Shown piece by piece: positions 9,328 to 17,965 of a DNA stretch of 64,000 nucleotides (positions are counted from its first letter, which is position 1; each line of letters begins with the position of its first letter). The position numbers and the translations under genes were made by a program. The DNA is taken from assembly GCA_964370855.1 (NCBI GenBank), contig CAYJMF010000005.1, positions 1-64,000 on the forward strand, written 5' to 3'. The notes below the pieces were generated by a model, which was not told where the DNA came from, did no database searches, and saw only the letters and a list, made by a program, of their open reading frames with translations. This stretch comes from JAKLKS01 sp964370855 (lineage in GTDB: Bacteria; Planctomycetota; JAJSAM01; JAKLKS01).

Positions 9328-9416
9328 CCGGGGGCGGAAGTGCCGGCCTCCGGGGCCCCGCCTTCCGCCGCCCGCCCTCGGCACTTCCGCCGTAGGATCG
9401 ACGGGAGGAGGTGCCC

Positions 9417-10703
9417 GTGATCCCCCGCGCCGCCGCACTACTCCTCGCCCTCGCCCTGCTCTCCCCCTCCCCCGCCGCCGCCGCGCCCGCCGGGGGGACG
9501 CCGGAGATGCGCTTCCTCGAGGAGGAGGACGAGGCGAAGGCCGCGAAGCTCCTCGACACGCTCATCGACAAGTACGACACCCCGCGCGAGTGCGCCGCCC
9601 TCGTGAAGATGCTCCGCACGAAGCGGACCTTCGCCGGCGGGAAGGACCGCGAGACCCGCGAGTTCCCCTGCGCCGACGGGAAGACCCGCCAGTGGACCTG
9701 GATCCTCCCGCCGAAGCACAACCCGGCGAAGCCCGCCGGCGTCCTCTTCTGGCTCCACGGCGCCATCCGCCAGCCCGCCCCCGGCGGCGGGGCCGGCGAG
9801 GCGGACATGTTCCGCCCCGCGGTGAAGGACCTCGGCCTCATCGTCGTCGGCCCCTCGACCTTCGGCGGCGTCGAGTGGGGGACGACGGCCTGTCGCGGCC
9901 TCGTCCGCCACGCCCTGCGCACCCTGAAGGTCCTCTTCAACGTGGACGAGAACCGGGTCTACATGTGCGGCGACTCCGACGGCGGCCGCGGGGCGTACAA
10001 CCTCTGCGAGACCGAGGCCGGGTCGCTGGCGGCGTCGGTCCCCGTCATCGGCTCCCCCGGAGGCGTCACCCGGTACCTCAACCTCCGCAACCTCCCCTTC
10101 TTCGCCATCAACGGGGAGAAGGACTCCATCTTCACCCTGGACCACGTGAAGGAGTCGGTGGAGGGGATGAAGGCGTCGGGCATCGACCTCACCTGGAAGC
10201 TCGTCGAGGGAGGGGGCCACGACCCCCGCTTCTTCCTCAAGCACGGGGAGGAGGTCCGGAAGTTCCTCGAGGGGAAGGTCCGCGAGCCCTTCCCGAAGAA
10301 GGTGGAGTGGTGCATCGACCCGTCGCGGGAGGACCCCGGGTTCCCGGCGGACACCTTCCGCTGGATCCGGATCGAGGAGGCCGGCGCGGCGGAGCACGAG
10401 GCGGCCTTCGAGGGGGACGGGCCCCTCGTGGACGGCTCCCTCCCCCGGGTGGAGGGGACGCGGGACGGGAACCGCATCGCGCTCCGGACCCGCGGGGTGA
10501 AGCGGGTGACGTTGCTCCTCTCCGACGGGATGGTGGACCTCGGGAAGGAGGTGGAGATCTCCGTCAACGGGCGGGTCCTCCACCGCGGGACCGTGGAGGC
10601 CGATGCGCGGGCCATCCTCGAGGAGGCGCGGCGGTTTCTCGACCGGCAACTGGTCTTCAGCGCGCGGGTGACGCTGGCGGTGGACGGGGAGGAGGCGAAG
10701 TAG
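9417..10703 (+). CDS. secreted alpha/beta-hydrolase, esterase or PHB-depolymerase-like
   Basis: A protein of about 428 residues with an N-terminal signal peptide (PRAAALLLALALLSP...AAA) and an alpha/beta-hydrolase core. GVLFWLHG is the oxyanion strand, CGDSDGGRGAY is the nucleophile elbow with the catalytic Ser in a GDSDG setting, GEKD supplies the likely acid and GGGHDP the His. The last 120 residues form a beta-rich extension of unknown role. The GTG at 9417 is preferred over the GTG at 9411 because GGAGGAG then lies at normal spacing. It acts outside the cytoplasm; the ester substrate is unknown. Confidence 0.75.
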   Translation: MIPRAAALLLALALLSPSPAAAAPAGGTPEMRFLEEEDEAKAAKLLDTLIDKYDTPRECAALVKMLRTKRTFAGGKDRETREFPCADGKTRQWTWILPPKHNPAKPAGVLFWLHGAIRQPAPGGGAGEADMFRPAVKDLGLIVVGPSTFGGVEWGTTACRGLVRHALRTLKVLFNVDENRVYMCGDSDGGRGAYNLCETEAGSLAASVPVIGSPGGVTRYLNLRNLPFFAINGEKDSIFTLDHVKESVEGMKASGIDLTWKLVEGGGHDPRFFLKHGEEVRKFLEGKVREPFPKKVEWCIDPSREDPGFPADTFRWIRIEEAGAAEHEAAFEGDGPLVDGSLPRVEGTRDGNRIALRTRGVKRVTLLLSDGMVDLGKEVEISVNGRVLHRGTVEADARAILEEARRFLDRQLVFSARVTLAVDGEEAK

Positions 10704-10725
10704 GGAAGCGGGACGATCCTCCCGC

Positions 10726-11238
10726 CTACGTGGCGGGGGTGCCGACGAGGACCTCGGTCAGCTTCCCCGCCCCCCGCCGCGTCTTCCCGTTCAGGATGAC
10801 GGACCCCTTCCCCTTCGCCTTGAGGACCGCCTTCAGCTCCCCGTCCTTGACCTTTCCCTTGAGGGTCCAGGAGAAGGTCGTGATGTCCACGGATTCCGCC
10901 CCGATCTGGTCCTGGATGAGATCCGCGACGTAGACGCGCAGGTCCTCGATGGAGGCCGGGTCGGGAGTCCCCAGGAACCCCGCCTTCCCCTTCGCCACGA
11001 CGGTCCCCTCGTAGAACTCGTCCGGGTCGGGGAGGTAGATGGAGAAGTTCCCCGAGCCGTCGAAGGTGAGGGCGATCCCGGAGTAGTCGTTCACGACCTT
11101 CGGGGAGGCGGTGACCTTCAGGGACTCGTGGGTGGAGCAGCTCCATGAGGTGTTGTCCGTGACGATGGCGTCGGAGCGTTGGGCGGCCAGCAGCAGGCCC
11201 GCGGCGAGCACGGAGGTGAAGAGGGTTCCGAGGCGCAT
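10726..11238 (-). CDS. secreted protein of unknown function
   Basis: A 170-residue protein with a signal peptide (MRLGTLFTSVLAAGLLLAA), then a beta-rich region with repeated short strands (IALTFDGSGNFSIYL, FSWTLKGKVKDGELKAVLKAKGKG). Two cysteine-free stretches flank one WSCST. No family is recognised. It converges with the esterase gene (22 bp between stops) and diverges from the lipoprotein gene at 11431. Confidence 0.55.
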   Translation of the reverse strand: MRLGTLFTSVLAAGLLLAAQRSDAIVTDNTSWSCSTHESLKVTASPKVVNDYSGIALTFDGSGNFSIYLPDPDEFYEGTVVAKGKAGFLGTPDPASIEDLRVYVADLIQDQIGAESVDITTFSWTLKGKVKDGELKAVLKAKGKGSVILNGKTRRGAGKLTEVLVGTPAT

Positions 11239-11430
11239 GGGCGGGGCTCCTTTCCGGGACAGCGGGAGGGAAGCGGGTGCCCATCCTGTACCACGGACGC
11301 GGCGGCGGCGTCAACGGGCGCGCACCCCCCCCGGGGGAGGGTCCCGCCGGATCGAGCACCCTGTCCGCCGGATCCCTCCCTCCGGTTTCCGTGTCCTGGG
11401 GGTGCGGTGTCCCCGGACAAGGAGGCAGGG

Positions 11431-12492
11431 ATGGCGGACGGCGGTCGGTTCACGGGGCGCGGGACGGCGCGGGCGATCCTGGCGGGGGTGCTCCTGGCGG
11501 CGGCGGCGCCGGGGTGCGACCCCTCGCTCTACAAGAAGACGCGGTTCGACCTCTACGACTACCGCACCGAGGGGGGCGTGAGGATCGACACCCGCAACAT
11601 CCGCCTGGCCTACAAGGCCAAGGAGATGGTCCCCACCATGCCCGTCATGCGCATCTACACGAGGCAGGAGGGGTCGGGCCAGTTCGGCTTCCTCCGGACC
11701 AACCACAGCTTCCTCAACCCCTTCTGCTACTCCGTGTCCACGGGGATGCACGACCCGAACCTCCCCCTCGCCCAGACCCCCTCCTTCGCCGCGACGGAGA
11801 TCAGCCACCGGGACTCCGATCCCCTCGTCTACTACGGCATCGGCGTCCAGTTCCACTCCGGGGGCGCCCAGGCCTTCGGCTACAAGAACGGCAGCAGCAA
11901 CATCGGCACCATCGACTTCGCCGGGGCGCAGAAGGTGGAGATCGGCTTCTACACCTCCGGCTCCTCGCTCTTCTACATGGCGCGGGAGCACGGCATGGGC
12001 GAGTTCTCCACCTTCGCCTCCACCACCTACGACGGGAACCTCGGCCCCTTCGTCCCGAGCATCGGCGGCGCGAACCTCTCCACGAAGGGCTCCGGGTACG
12101 GCTTCTCCACGCCCGTCGTCTACTACAACGCCCAGGACGGCGACCCCTCCCTGGAGGACTCCATCGCCGAGGACATCGACTGCGCGTGGGAGGCCTACCT
12201 CGACTTCTGCGACGGCTACGCGGACGGGGACTACGCCTACGCCGACGACGCCCTGCTCGACGCCCTCGACTACCTCGACGGGGCCTACGAGGACGCGACC
12301 GGCCTCTCCGACGAGGACACCCGGAACACGGTCATGAAGGAGCTCGCCTCCTCCATCTCCAGCCTGGAAAGGGCCAGGGCCATGCTCCTCGAGGAGCGGC
12401 CCCTGCGGTCCGTGAACAGGCTGGTGCTCAAGGGGATGGACCGGACGGCGCGGGCCCTCCCGCCGCTGCGGGGCTTCCACACCAACCTGTGA
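11431..12492 (+). CDS. predicted lipoprotein of unknown function
   Basis: The 353-residue protein starts MADGGRFTGRG, followed by a hydrophobic stretch ending in the lipobox LLAAAAPGC, so export and lipid attachment at that Cys are likely. The mature part is Tyr-, Ser- and Asp-rich with several cysteines (PFCYS, DIDCAW, DFCDGY). The end carries an acidic stretch, then a basic helix. No known domain is recognised. The ATG at 11431 has a GGAGG a few bases upstream. The stop codon lies inside the 40-bp inverted repeat next to the assembly gap. Confidence 0.6.
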   Translation: MADGGRFTGRGTARAILAGVLLAAAAPGCDPSLYKKTRFDLYDYRTEGGVRIDTRNIRLAYKAKEMVPTMPVMRIYTRQEGSGQFGFLRTNHSFLNPFCYSVSTGMHDPNLPLAQTPSFAATEISHRDSDPLVYYGIGVQFHSGGAQAFGYKNGSSNIGTIDFAGAQKVEIGFYTSGSSLFYMAREHGMGEFSTFASTTYDGNLGPFVPSIGGANLSTKGSGYGFSTPVVYYNAQDGDPSLEDSIAEDIDCAWEAYLDFCDGYADGDYAYADDALLDALDYLDGAYEDATGLSDEDTRNTVMKELASSISSLERARAMLLEERPLRSVNRLVLKGMDRTARALPPLRGFHTNL

Positions 12493-12673
12493 CCGCCATA
12501 CTGAACCCGACCCAGATTGGCGGCGGGGGGGGGGGGGGGGGCCCCCCCGCCCCGGGGGGGGGGGGGGGCCCCCCCCCCCCCGCNNNNNNNNNNGGCGAGA
12601 ACCTCCCTTCCAGGCGATGATGGTTCGCCCCCGCCCCGCCGCCAATCTGGGTCGGGTTCAGTATGGCGGTCAC
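12489..12673. repeat. 40-bp perfect inverted repeat around poly-G/poly-C and a 10-N gap
   Basis: Bases 12489-12528 are the exact reverse complement of 12634-12673. Between them lie long G and C homopolymers and ten Ns (12584-12593). The arms contain the TGA stop codons of the two convergent genes, so both proteins end at identical DNA. This could be a bidirectional terminator that blocked sequencing. It could also be a false contig join built on poly-G reads; the homopolymers favour the second reading. Confidence 0.8.
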
Positions 12674-13953
12674 TTCTCCCGGAGCACCTTCGCCTCGGCG
12701 CGGATCTCCGTGAGATCCCGGACCATCTCGCTCCAGCCGTACCAGAGGGCGTAGTCGGGGCTCGCGTGGAAGGTGCCCTGGAAGGCCCGCATGCGGTGCT
12801 CGAGGAACATGGTCCAGAGCTTCTGCTCGATGGGTGTGGGGCTCTCGTGGAACTGGAGGAGGTCGGGGAAGGCGTGGGCGAAGCCCGCGGGCTTCGCGAG
12901 GACCCCGTCGGCGTAGAGCGCCGCCACCTCCCGCAGGGCCGCCGCCATGAGGCGGTCGGCCTCGCGGATCATCGCGTCCCCCTTCCCGAGCTCGCCGCGG
13001 GCGTACTTCTCCGAGTGGCAGCCCTTGCAGGCCTTCACCATCCGCTCCCGCGGGGCGGCCCACTCCTCCTCGGTGAGGCGGGCGACGTTGCCGGCCTTGA
13101 CGACGTCGAGGCGCGCCGTGGGCTTCCCCTCGGGGTCGAGGACGCCGAGCCCCTGCAGGATGGTCGCCCGGTCCGCGGCCCACTCCTTGTCTTCCGGCAT
13201 CGGCAGGCGCACGGCGAGGAAGCCCCAGGAGGTGAGGACGCCGTGGTCCCCCTCGGGCATGTGGCAGGTCTGGCAGGTGGGCGCCGCCGCCGTCTCCGGG
13301 AGGACGCCGTCCTTCTTCAGCTCGTGGCGGACCCCGTGCTTGCTCGAGGAGTACATCTCCCACTGGGGATGGTCGAAGCCCATGTGGCAGGTGCGGCAGG
13401 CGGCGGGGTCGCGGGCCTCGGCGGCGGAGAAGGTGTGGCGCGTGTGGCAGGCGTCGCAGGAGGCGAGTCCGTAGCCGGCGCCGTCCTTCTTCAGCTCCTT
13501 CATCTCCTCCTCGGTCTTGAGGCCGATCTTGTGGCAGCCCCCGCATCCCTTCATGCCGTCCATGAGGGCGACGGGCTGCGCGTGGGCCATGGGCATGGCC
13601 TTCATGGCGACCCAGGCCAGCGCGTGCTTTCCCTTTTTGAACTGGGCGACCCGCTCCTCGTGGCAGGGCGCGCAGGTCTCCGGCGTCGGCATCTTCGCCT
13701 TCGCGACGGTGGAGGCGGACTTGTGCTCGTCCCCGTGGCAGGTGGCGCAGTCCACGTCGTTCTGCGAGTGCCTGCTCGCCTGCCAGTCGGCGACGACCCC
13801 GGGGGTCGTCTTCTTGTGGCACATGACGCAGGCGTTGGGCTTCGCCTTCTCCTTCTCCCCCCCCTCCTCCTCCGCGGGTGCGGGCCGGGAGAGGTGCAGG
13901 CCCAGGGCGGCGGCGGACGCGACGGCGAGGACGAGGGACAGGCGGCGGATCAC
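12670..13953 (-). CDS. octaheme c-type cytochrome, hydroxylamine-oxidoreductase-like
   Basis: The 427-residue protein has a signal peptide (residues 1-27) and eight CxxCH haem sites starting at about residues 42, 69, 94, 137, 166, 186, 227 and 309. The haem number, a later helical region and the C-terminal PDYALWYGW block fit the HAO/epsilon-Hao group. These periplasmic enzymes oxidise hydroxylamine or hydrazine, or reduce nitrite. At 427 residues it is shorter than typical HAO. Whether it keeps the tyrosine that cross-links the catalytic haem in HAO cannot be decided from the sequence alone. It is divergent from the CRP-AAA-polyferredoxin gene, which may supply electrons or sensing. Confidence 0.8.
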   Translation of the reverse strand: MIRRLSLVLAVASAAALGLHLSRPAPAEEEGGEKEKAKPNACVMCHKKTTPGVVADWQASRHSQNDVDCATCHGDEHKSASTVAKAKMPTPETCAPCHEERVAQFKKGKHALAWVAMKAMPMAHAQPVALMDGMKGCGGCHKIGLKTEEEMKELKKDGAGYGLASCDACHTRHTFSAAEARDPAACRTCHMGFDHPQWEMYSSSKHGVRHELKKDGVLPETAAAPTCQTCHMPEGDHGVLTSWGFLAVRLPMPEDKEWAADRATILQGLGVLDPEGKPTARLDVVKAGNVARLTEEEWAAPRERMVKACKGCHSEKYARGELGKGDAMIREADRLMAAALREVAALYADGVLAKPAGFAHAFPDLLQFHESPTPIEQKLWTMFLEHRMRAFQGTFHASPDYALWYGWSEMVRDLTEIRAEAKVLREK

Positions 13954-14083
13954 GGGGACCTCCTTCGCGGGCCGGCGGACCGGTCCATTGTGGAGGTGAC
14001 CGGGAGACCCGCCGCGGGCGGTCCGGGGCCGGGTGTGACGGGGGTCCCTGTCGGGGGGTCAAGGGGGGGGGCCGCACCGGTAC

Positions 14084-14095
14084 TGACGCCCGTCA
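14084..14095. promoter_or_regulatory. perfect 12-bp palindrome TGACGCCCGTCA in a divergent spacer
   Basis: TGACG-CC-CGTCA lies between the divergent cytochrome and sensor genes, about 85 bp before the sensor's ATG and 130 bp before the cytochrome's. Its symmetry and TGA half-sites are reminiscent of operators of CRP/FNR-type proteins, though it matches neither consensus. A role is inference. Confidence 0.3.
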
Positions 14096-14179
14096 CTCTT
14101 GTCGCGGGCTTCCCGGCGCCGGTCCCCTTCGACTCCTCCTACCCTCGGATCCGGAGGGACCGCAATCCGAGGGGGCTCC

Positions 14180-16894
14180 ATGGACGATTCCCCGGGCCGC
14201 GCGATGGAGGGGCCGTCGGGCGGTTCCCCGGACTCCGCCGACGCCCCCACCATCCTCCTCGACCCGCCCCCCGCGCCGGAGGAGCTGGCCGCCTTCCCCC
14301 TCCTCGCCTCCCTTCCCCTCGAGGCCCTCGCGGGCCTCGCCCGATCCCTGCGGACGATGCACCACCCCGCCGGCTCCCCCATCCTCGTCCAGGGGGAGCG
14401 CGCCGACCGGATGCACTTCCTCCGCGCCGGGAAGGTCCGGGTGGAGATCGACTCCGCCGCCGACGTGCGGATCCCCGTGGCGGAGCTCGGCCCCGGGGAC
14501 TGCTTCGGCGAGATGTCCCTGCTGACGGGGGAGCCGGCCTCCGCCCACGTCACGGCCCTCGACGAGGTCGAGTCCCTGGCCCTCGACCGGTCGGCCTTCA
14601 ACGAGCTGGCGACCCGCAACCCCGGCCTCCTCCGGGACTTCACGACCCTCATCTCCCGACGCCTGCGGAAGGCCGACGAGGCCTTCGTCTCCTCGAGGGT
14701 GAAGGAGAGGGAGGTGACCCGGTTCCTCCGCGACGACCCCTCGGGGCAGTTCTCCGTCCTCGTGGGGAAGGACCGGGCGACGAGGTCCATCGAGAAGCGG
14801 GTCGCGGAGCTGGCCGCGGGCGACGACCCGGTCCTCCTCCTCGGGGAGCGGGGGACGGGAAAGGAGCTGCTCGCCCGCCGCATCCACTACGGGAGCCCGA
14901 GAAGGGAGCAGCCCCTCCTGTCCGTGGACTGCGACCGGGTGGCGGAGACCCAGTGGGGGGACTCCCTCTTCGGCGACTACCACCGCAAGGACGGCCGCCC
15001 CCACCCGAGGGGGGTCTGCTACATGGATCTCGTCGAGGGGGGGACGCTGCTCCTCAAGAACATCGACGACCTGCCCCCCGCCGTGATGGAGCGGCTCTCC
15101 CGGTACCTGGAGCGCGAGGGCACGGGGGGGGTGCGGCGCCGCGACGTCCGCATCCTCGCCACCGGCCGGGGCTCCACGGGGGGGGACGGGGAGGGGAAGG
15201 GCGGCCTCCGGGGACCGCCCCCGGTCTTCGGCGCCGCCACCCTCGCCATCCCCCCGCTGCGGGAGCGCAAGAAGGACATCCCGGACCTGGCCCGCCACTT
15301 CCTGGAGAAGCACGCGAAGAGGCTCGGTCTCCCCCCGCGGACCCTCGACGACCGGGCCGTGGCGAAGCTCGTGACCCACGACTTCGCCCAGGGGAACGTC
15401 ACGGAGCTCGAGGAGGCGATGCGCCGCGCCCTCGTCCTCTCCGAGGGAGGCGTCATCGGGCCCGACGAGATCTTCCTGGTCCGCCCCGGGGCCGGCCGCG
15501 ACCGCCCGGGGATCCTGAAGGTCCCCCGCCCCCTCCTCGCCCTCGCGGGGAGGGTCTGGCCCGGGCCGGCCCGCGGGGCCGTGGCCCTCTTCTTCTCCGC
15601 CCTCGTCCTCGCCTGCCTCGTCCCGCCCTCGCCGGGGGCCGGCCGGGCGGCGCTGGTGCTCATCTGGGCCCTCTGGTGGCCGGCCCTCGCCCTCTCCTTC
15701 CTCCTCCTCGGCCGGCTCTGGTGCGCCCTCTGCCCCATGGCCTCCGCCGGCGCCCTCGTGCAGCGGTTCTCCACCGGGAAGCGCCCGGTCCCGGCGTGGC
15801 TCAAGGAGAAGGAGCCGGTCCTCCTCGCCGGCGGCTTCTTCGCCATCCTCTTCGTCGAGGAGATCACGGACATGCGGCACTCCCCCCTCGCCACGGGGCT
15901 GCTGCTGCTGGCCATCCTCGCGGGGGCGGTCGCCGCCTCCTTCCTCTGGCCGCGGCGGACCTGGTGCCGCCACCTCTGCCCCCTCGGCGGCCTCGCCGGG
16001 GCCTGCGCCACGACCTCCATGCTCGAGGTGCGATCGACGCCGGACCTCTGCGAGGCGAAGTGCACGGGGCACATGTGCTACAAGGGCGCCGACGGGGTCC
16101 CCGGCTGCCCGATGTTCCACCACGTCATGTTCCTGGACACGAACCGGGACTGCATCCTCTGCCTCGACTGCGTGAAGGCCTGCCCCAACGGATCCCCGCA
16201 GGTCCTCGTGACCCTCCCGGCGCAGGAACTCTGGCACGATCACCGCTCCCGGCCCGAGGTGGGCTGGATCGCGGCCCTCCTGCAGGGGCTCCTCCCGGCC
16301 CTGGCCCTGATCCCCTTCTGGGAGCGGGTCCACGCGGAGCCCTTCTCGACCTGGCTTCAGGACCGCCGGGCGGCGGTGCTCGCGGCCCTCTTCGTCCTCT
16401 TCCCGGCGGTGCCCCTGGCGATCCTCCGGCTCCGCCGGCGCCCTCCCCCGGGGCCCGGCGCGGAGCGGGAGGAGGCCCGGACCTGGACCCGGGTCTCCGC
16501 CTGGCTCCCGCTGGTGGCCGCGGGCTTCGCCGCCTACCAGGCCTCCTGGCTCCCGGGGATGACGACCCTCGAGACGAGCGTCGGCCTCGACGAGAGGACG
16601 GTCCTCTCCTCGCCGATCCTCCCCCTCGTGCAGGGGGCGCTCCTCACGGGGGGCCTGCTCCTCTCCCTGTGGATCCTCCTGCGCCAGCATCCCCCCGGCG
16701 AGGAGGGGCGGGGCCGGGGGGCCCTCCTCGACACGGGCATGGCGGCGGCGGGGTTCGCGGGCTGGTTCGTGCTCCTGCTCCTCCTCCTGGCGGGCGCCTC
16801 CACGGCGGCGGTCCTCGGGCCCTGGGGGGTCGGCGCCCTCTACCTCGCCACGGGCGTCACCTTCCGGCTCTCCCTCGGGTGGAGGGGAGCGTGA
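14180..16894 (+). CDS. CRP-like / degenerate NtrC AAA+ / NapH-like polyferredoxin membrane fusion
   Basis: The 904-residue protein has three parts. Residues 35-160 form a cyclic-nucleotide-binding domain (GDCFGEMSLLTGEPA). Residues 190-440 form an NtrC-type AAA+ domain with Walker A GERGTGKE (222-229) and the GNVTELEE sensor region, but GGTLLLKNID replaces the acidic Walker B, the GAFTGA sigma-54 loop is missing and there is no Fis DNA-binding domain. From residue 455, helices carry CALCP, CRHLCP and an iron-sulphur motif CILCLDCVKACP, then more helices. I infer a membrane redox protein sensing a ligand rather than a sigma-54 activator. The ATG at 14180 begins the conserved region. It overlaps the next gene by 4 bp. 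Confidence 0.8.
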   Translation: MDDSPGRAMEGPSGGSPDSADAPTILLDPPPAPEELAAFPLLASLPLEALAGLARSLRTMHHPAGSPILVQGERADRMHFLRAGKVRVEIDSAADVRIPVAELGPGDCFGEMSLLTGEPASAHVTALDEVESLALDRSAFNELATRNPGLLRDFTTLISRRLRKADEAFVSSRVKEREVTRFLRDDPSGQFSVLVGKDRATRSIEKRVAELAAGDDPVLLLGERGTGKELLARRIHYGSPRREQPLLSVDCDRVAETQWGDSLFGDYHRKDGRPHPRGVCYMDLVEGGTLLLKNIDDLPPAVMERLSRYLEREGTGGVRRRDVRILATGRGSTGGDGEGKGGLRGPPPVFGAATLAIPPLRERKKDIPDLARHFLEKHAKRLGLPPRTLDDRAVAKLVTHDFAQGNVTELEEAMRRALVLSEGGVIGPDEIFLVRPGAGRDRPGILKVPRPLLALAGRVWPGPARGAVALFFSALVLACLVPPSPGAGRAALVLIWALWWPALALSFLLLGRLWCALCPMASAGALVQRFSTGKRPVPAWLKEKEPVLLAGGFFAILFVEEITDMRHSPLATGLLLLAILAGAVAASFLWPRRTWCRHLCPLGGLAGACATTSMLEVRSTPDLCEAKCTGHMCYKGADGVPGCPMFHHVMFLDTNRDCILCLDCVKACPNGSPQVLVTLPAQELWHDHRSRPEVGWIAALLQGLLPALALIPFWERVHAEPFSTWLQDRRAAVLAALFVLFPAVPLAILRLRRRPPPGPGAEREEARTWTRVSAWLPLVAAGFAAYQASWLPGMTTLETSVGLDERTVLSSPILPLVQGALLTGGLLLSLWILLRQHPPGEEGRGRGALLDTGMAAAGFAGWFVLLLLLLAGASTAAVLGPWGVGALYLATGVTFRLSLGWRGA

Positions 16895-17298
16895 GCGGCG
16901 GGACCGCCCGGCCCGCGGCCTCCCCGGCGCTCCACCGCCTGGTGGTGGGCCTCGTGGGGATCCACTCCTGCGTCCTCGGCCTCCTGCTGCTGCTGCTCCC
17001 CCGCTTCACCCTCGGGCTCATGGGATACGGGGAACCGGAGGACCTGTTCTTCCCCTCCCAGAGCGGGATCTTCCTCCTCATCCTCGGGGCCTGCTACCTG
17101 CTCGCCTTGCGGGAGCCGGCCCTGGAGACGGTGATCGTCGTCTCCAAGGGGCTGGCCGTCGTCTTCCTCGTCGTCCACGCCGCCTTCCTCGGGGCGCCCC
17201 CCGTCCTCTGGGCCGCCGCCGCCGGGGACGGGGCGATGCTGGCGGCGGTCCTCTGGACCCGGGGGCGGAGACCGGCCGCCCCGCCCTCCGGGGGTTGA
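16891..17298 (+). CDS. small integral membrane protein, unknown
   Basis: A 135-residue protein with about four hydrophobic helices (HRLVVGLVGIHSCVLGLLLL, GIFLLILGACYLLAL, VSKGLAVVFLVVHAAFL and a last one near AAGDGAMLAAVLW). The GTG start overlaps the stop of the sensor fusion (GTGA), so the two are translationally coupled and likely act together in the membrane. No family is assigned. Confidence 0.65.
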   Translation: MSGGTARPAASPALHRLVVGLVGIHSCVLGLLLLLLPRFTLGLMGYGEPEDLFFPSQSGIFLLILGACYLLALREPALETVIVVSKGLAVVFLVVHAAFLGAPPVLWAAAAGDGAMLAAVLWTRGRRPAAPPSGG

Positions 17299-17441
17299 CG
17301 GGGGGCCGACCGGGTCTGCGCCTGCAGGGGGTGAAGGGTGGGCCCCCCCTGCCGCCGCGGGACCTCGGCGTGTCGTAGGCTTCCTCCGGCAGCGAAGGAA
17401 GGGACGCTCCGCTTCGCCGGATCGCACCGGAAGGAGGTCCC

Positions 17442-17825
17442 ATGGCGAACCTTCGCGTCGTCCTCGTCGCGGCCCTGGCCGTCGCGGCCACGGGCTGCGT
17501 GGTCCACGGCCACCGCGGACACGTCTCCGCCGGCGTGGCGGTCGGCCACGTCTGCGATCACCACTACCTCTTCTATCCCGACTACGACGCCTACCATTGC
17601 GGCTCCTGCGGCTACTGGTGGGCCCTCGACGGCGGCGCCTGGGTCGAGTTCAGGACCCGGCCGTCGCACATCCACCTCTCCCCCGCCGTGGTCGTCATCG
17701 ACGTCGACGAGCGCGGACCCGAGCCCTGGACCCGCGTGGACAGGCACCGCTCCCGCGGCCGCCCCGACGGGGACGACCGCCACCCGGGCAAGGGCCCGCC
17801 CCCGGGCCGCGGCTGGAGGAAGTAG
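17442..17825 (+). CDS. small His-rich lipoprotein, unknown
   Basis: The 127-residue protein has a short hydrophobic leader with lipobox VAATGC. The mature part is rich in His, Tyr and Cys (HGHRGHV, CDHHYLFYPDYDAYHCGSCGYWW) and has a basic, Gly/Pro-rich tail. The ATG follows GGAGG at good spacing. The His/Cys content suggests possible metal binding, but nothing shows it directly. Confidence 0.6.
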   Translation: MANLRVVLVAALAVAATGCVVHGHRGHVSAGVAVGHVCDHHYLFYPDYDAYHCGSCGYWWALDGGAWVEFRTRPSHIHLSPAVVVIDVDERGPEPWTRVDRHRSRGRPDGDDRHPGKGPPPGRGWRK

Positions 17826-17856
17826 GCCCGGCCCCGCCGGGCTCCGGTACTGGACC

Positions 17857-17876
17857 GGTGACACCATGAGGGACAC
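17857..17876. repeat. dispersed GGGACAC repeat, copy 1 (divergent)
   Basis: A 20-bp sequence, GGTGACACCATGAGGGACAC, matches the copy at 25707-25726 at 17 of 20 positions. It consists of two GGGACAC-like half-units. It lies just beyond the fic gene's 3' end. Confidence 0.4.
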
Positions 17877-17965
17877 GCCCCGGCGGAGAAGCGGCAAGCC
17901 GTCGTACACGTCGAAGCCCGGGGTTCCGGGTGGGCACTCGATCCCGGAGAGCTTCCCGAGTTCCC

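Noticed and set aside
12517..14179. Long rightward frame running through the N gap and opposite the octaheme cytochrome
   Set aside because: It crosses poly-G/C and Ns and is antisense to a gene with eight haem motifs; only its far 3' end (16891-17298) is a real gene.
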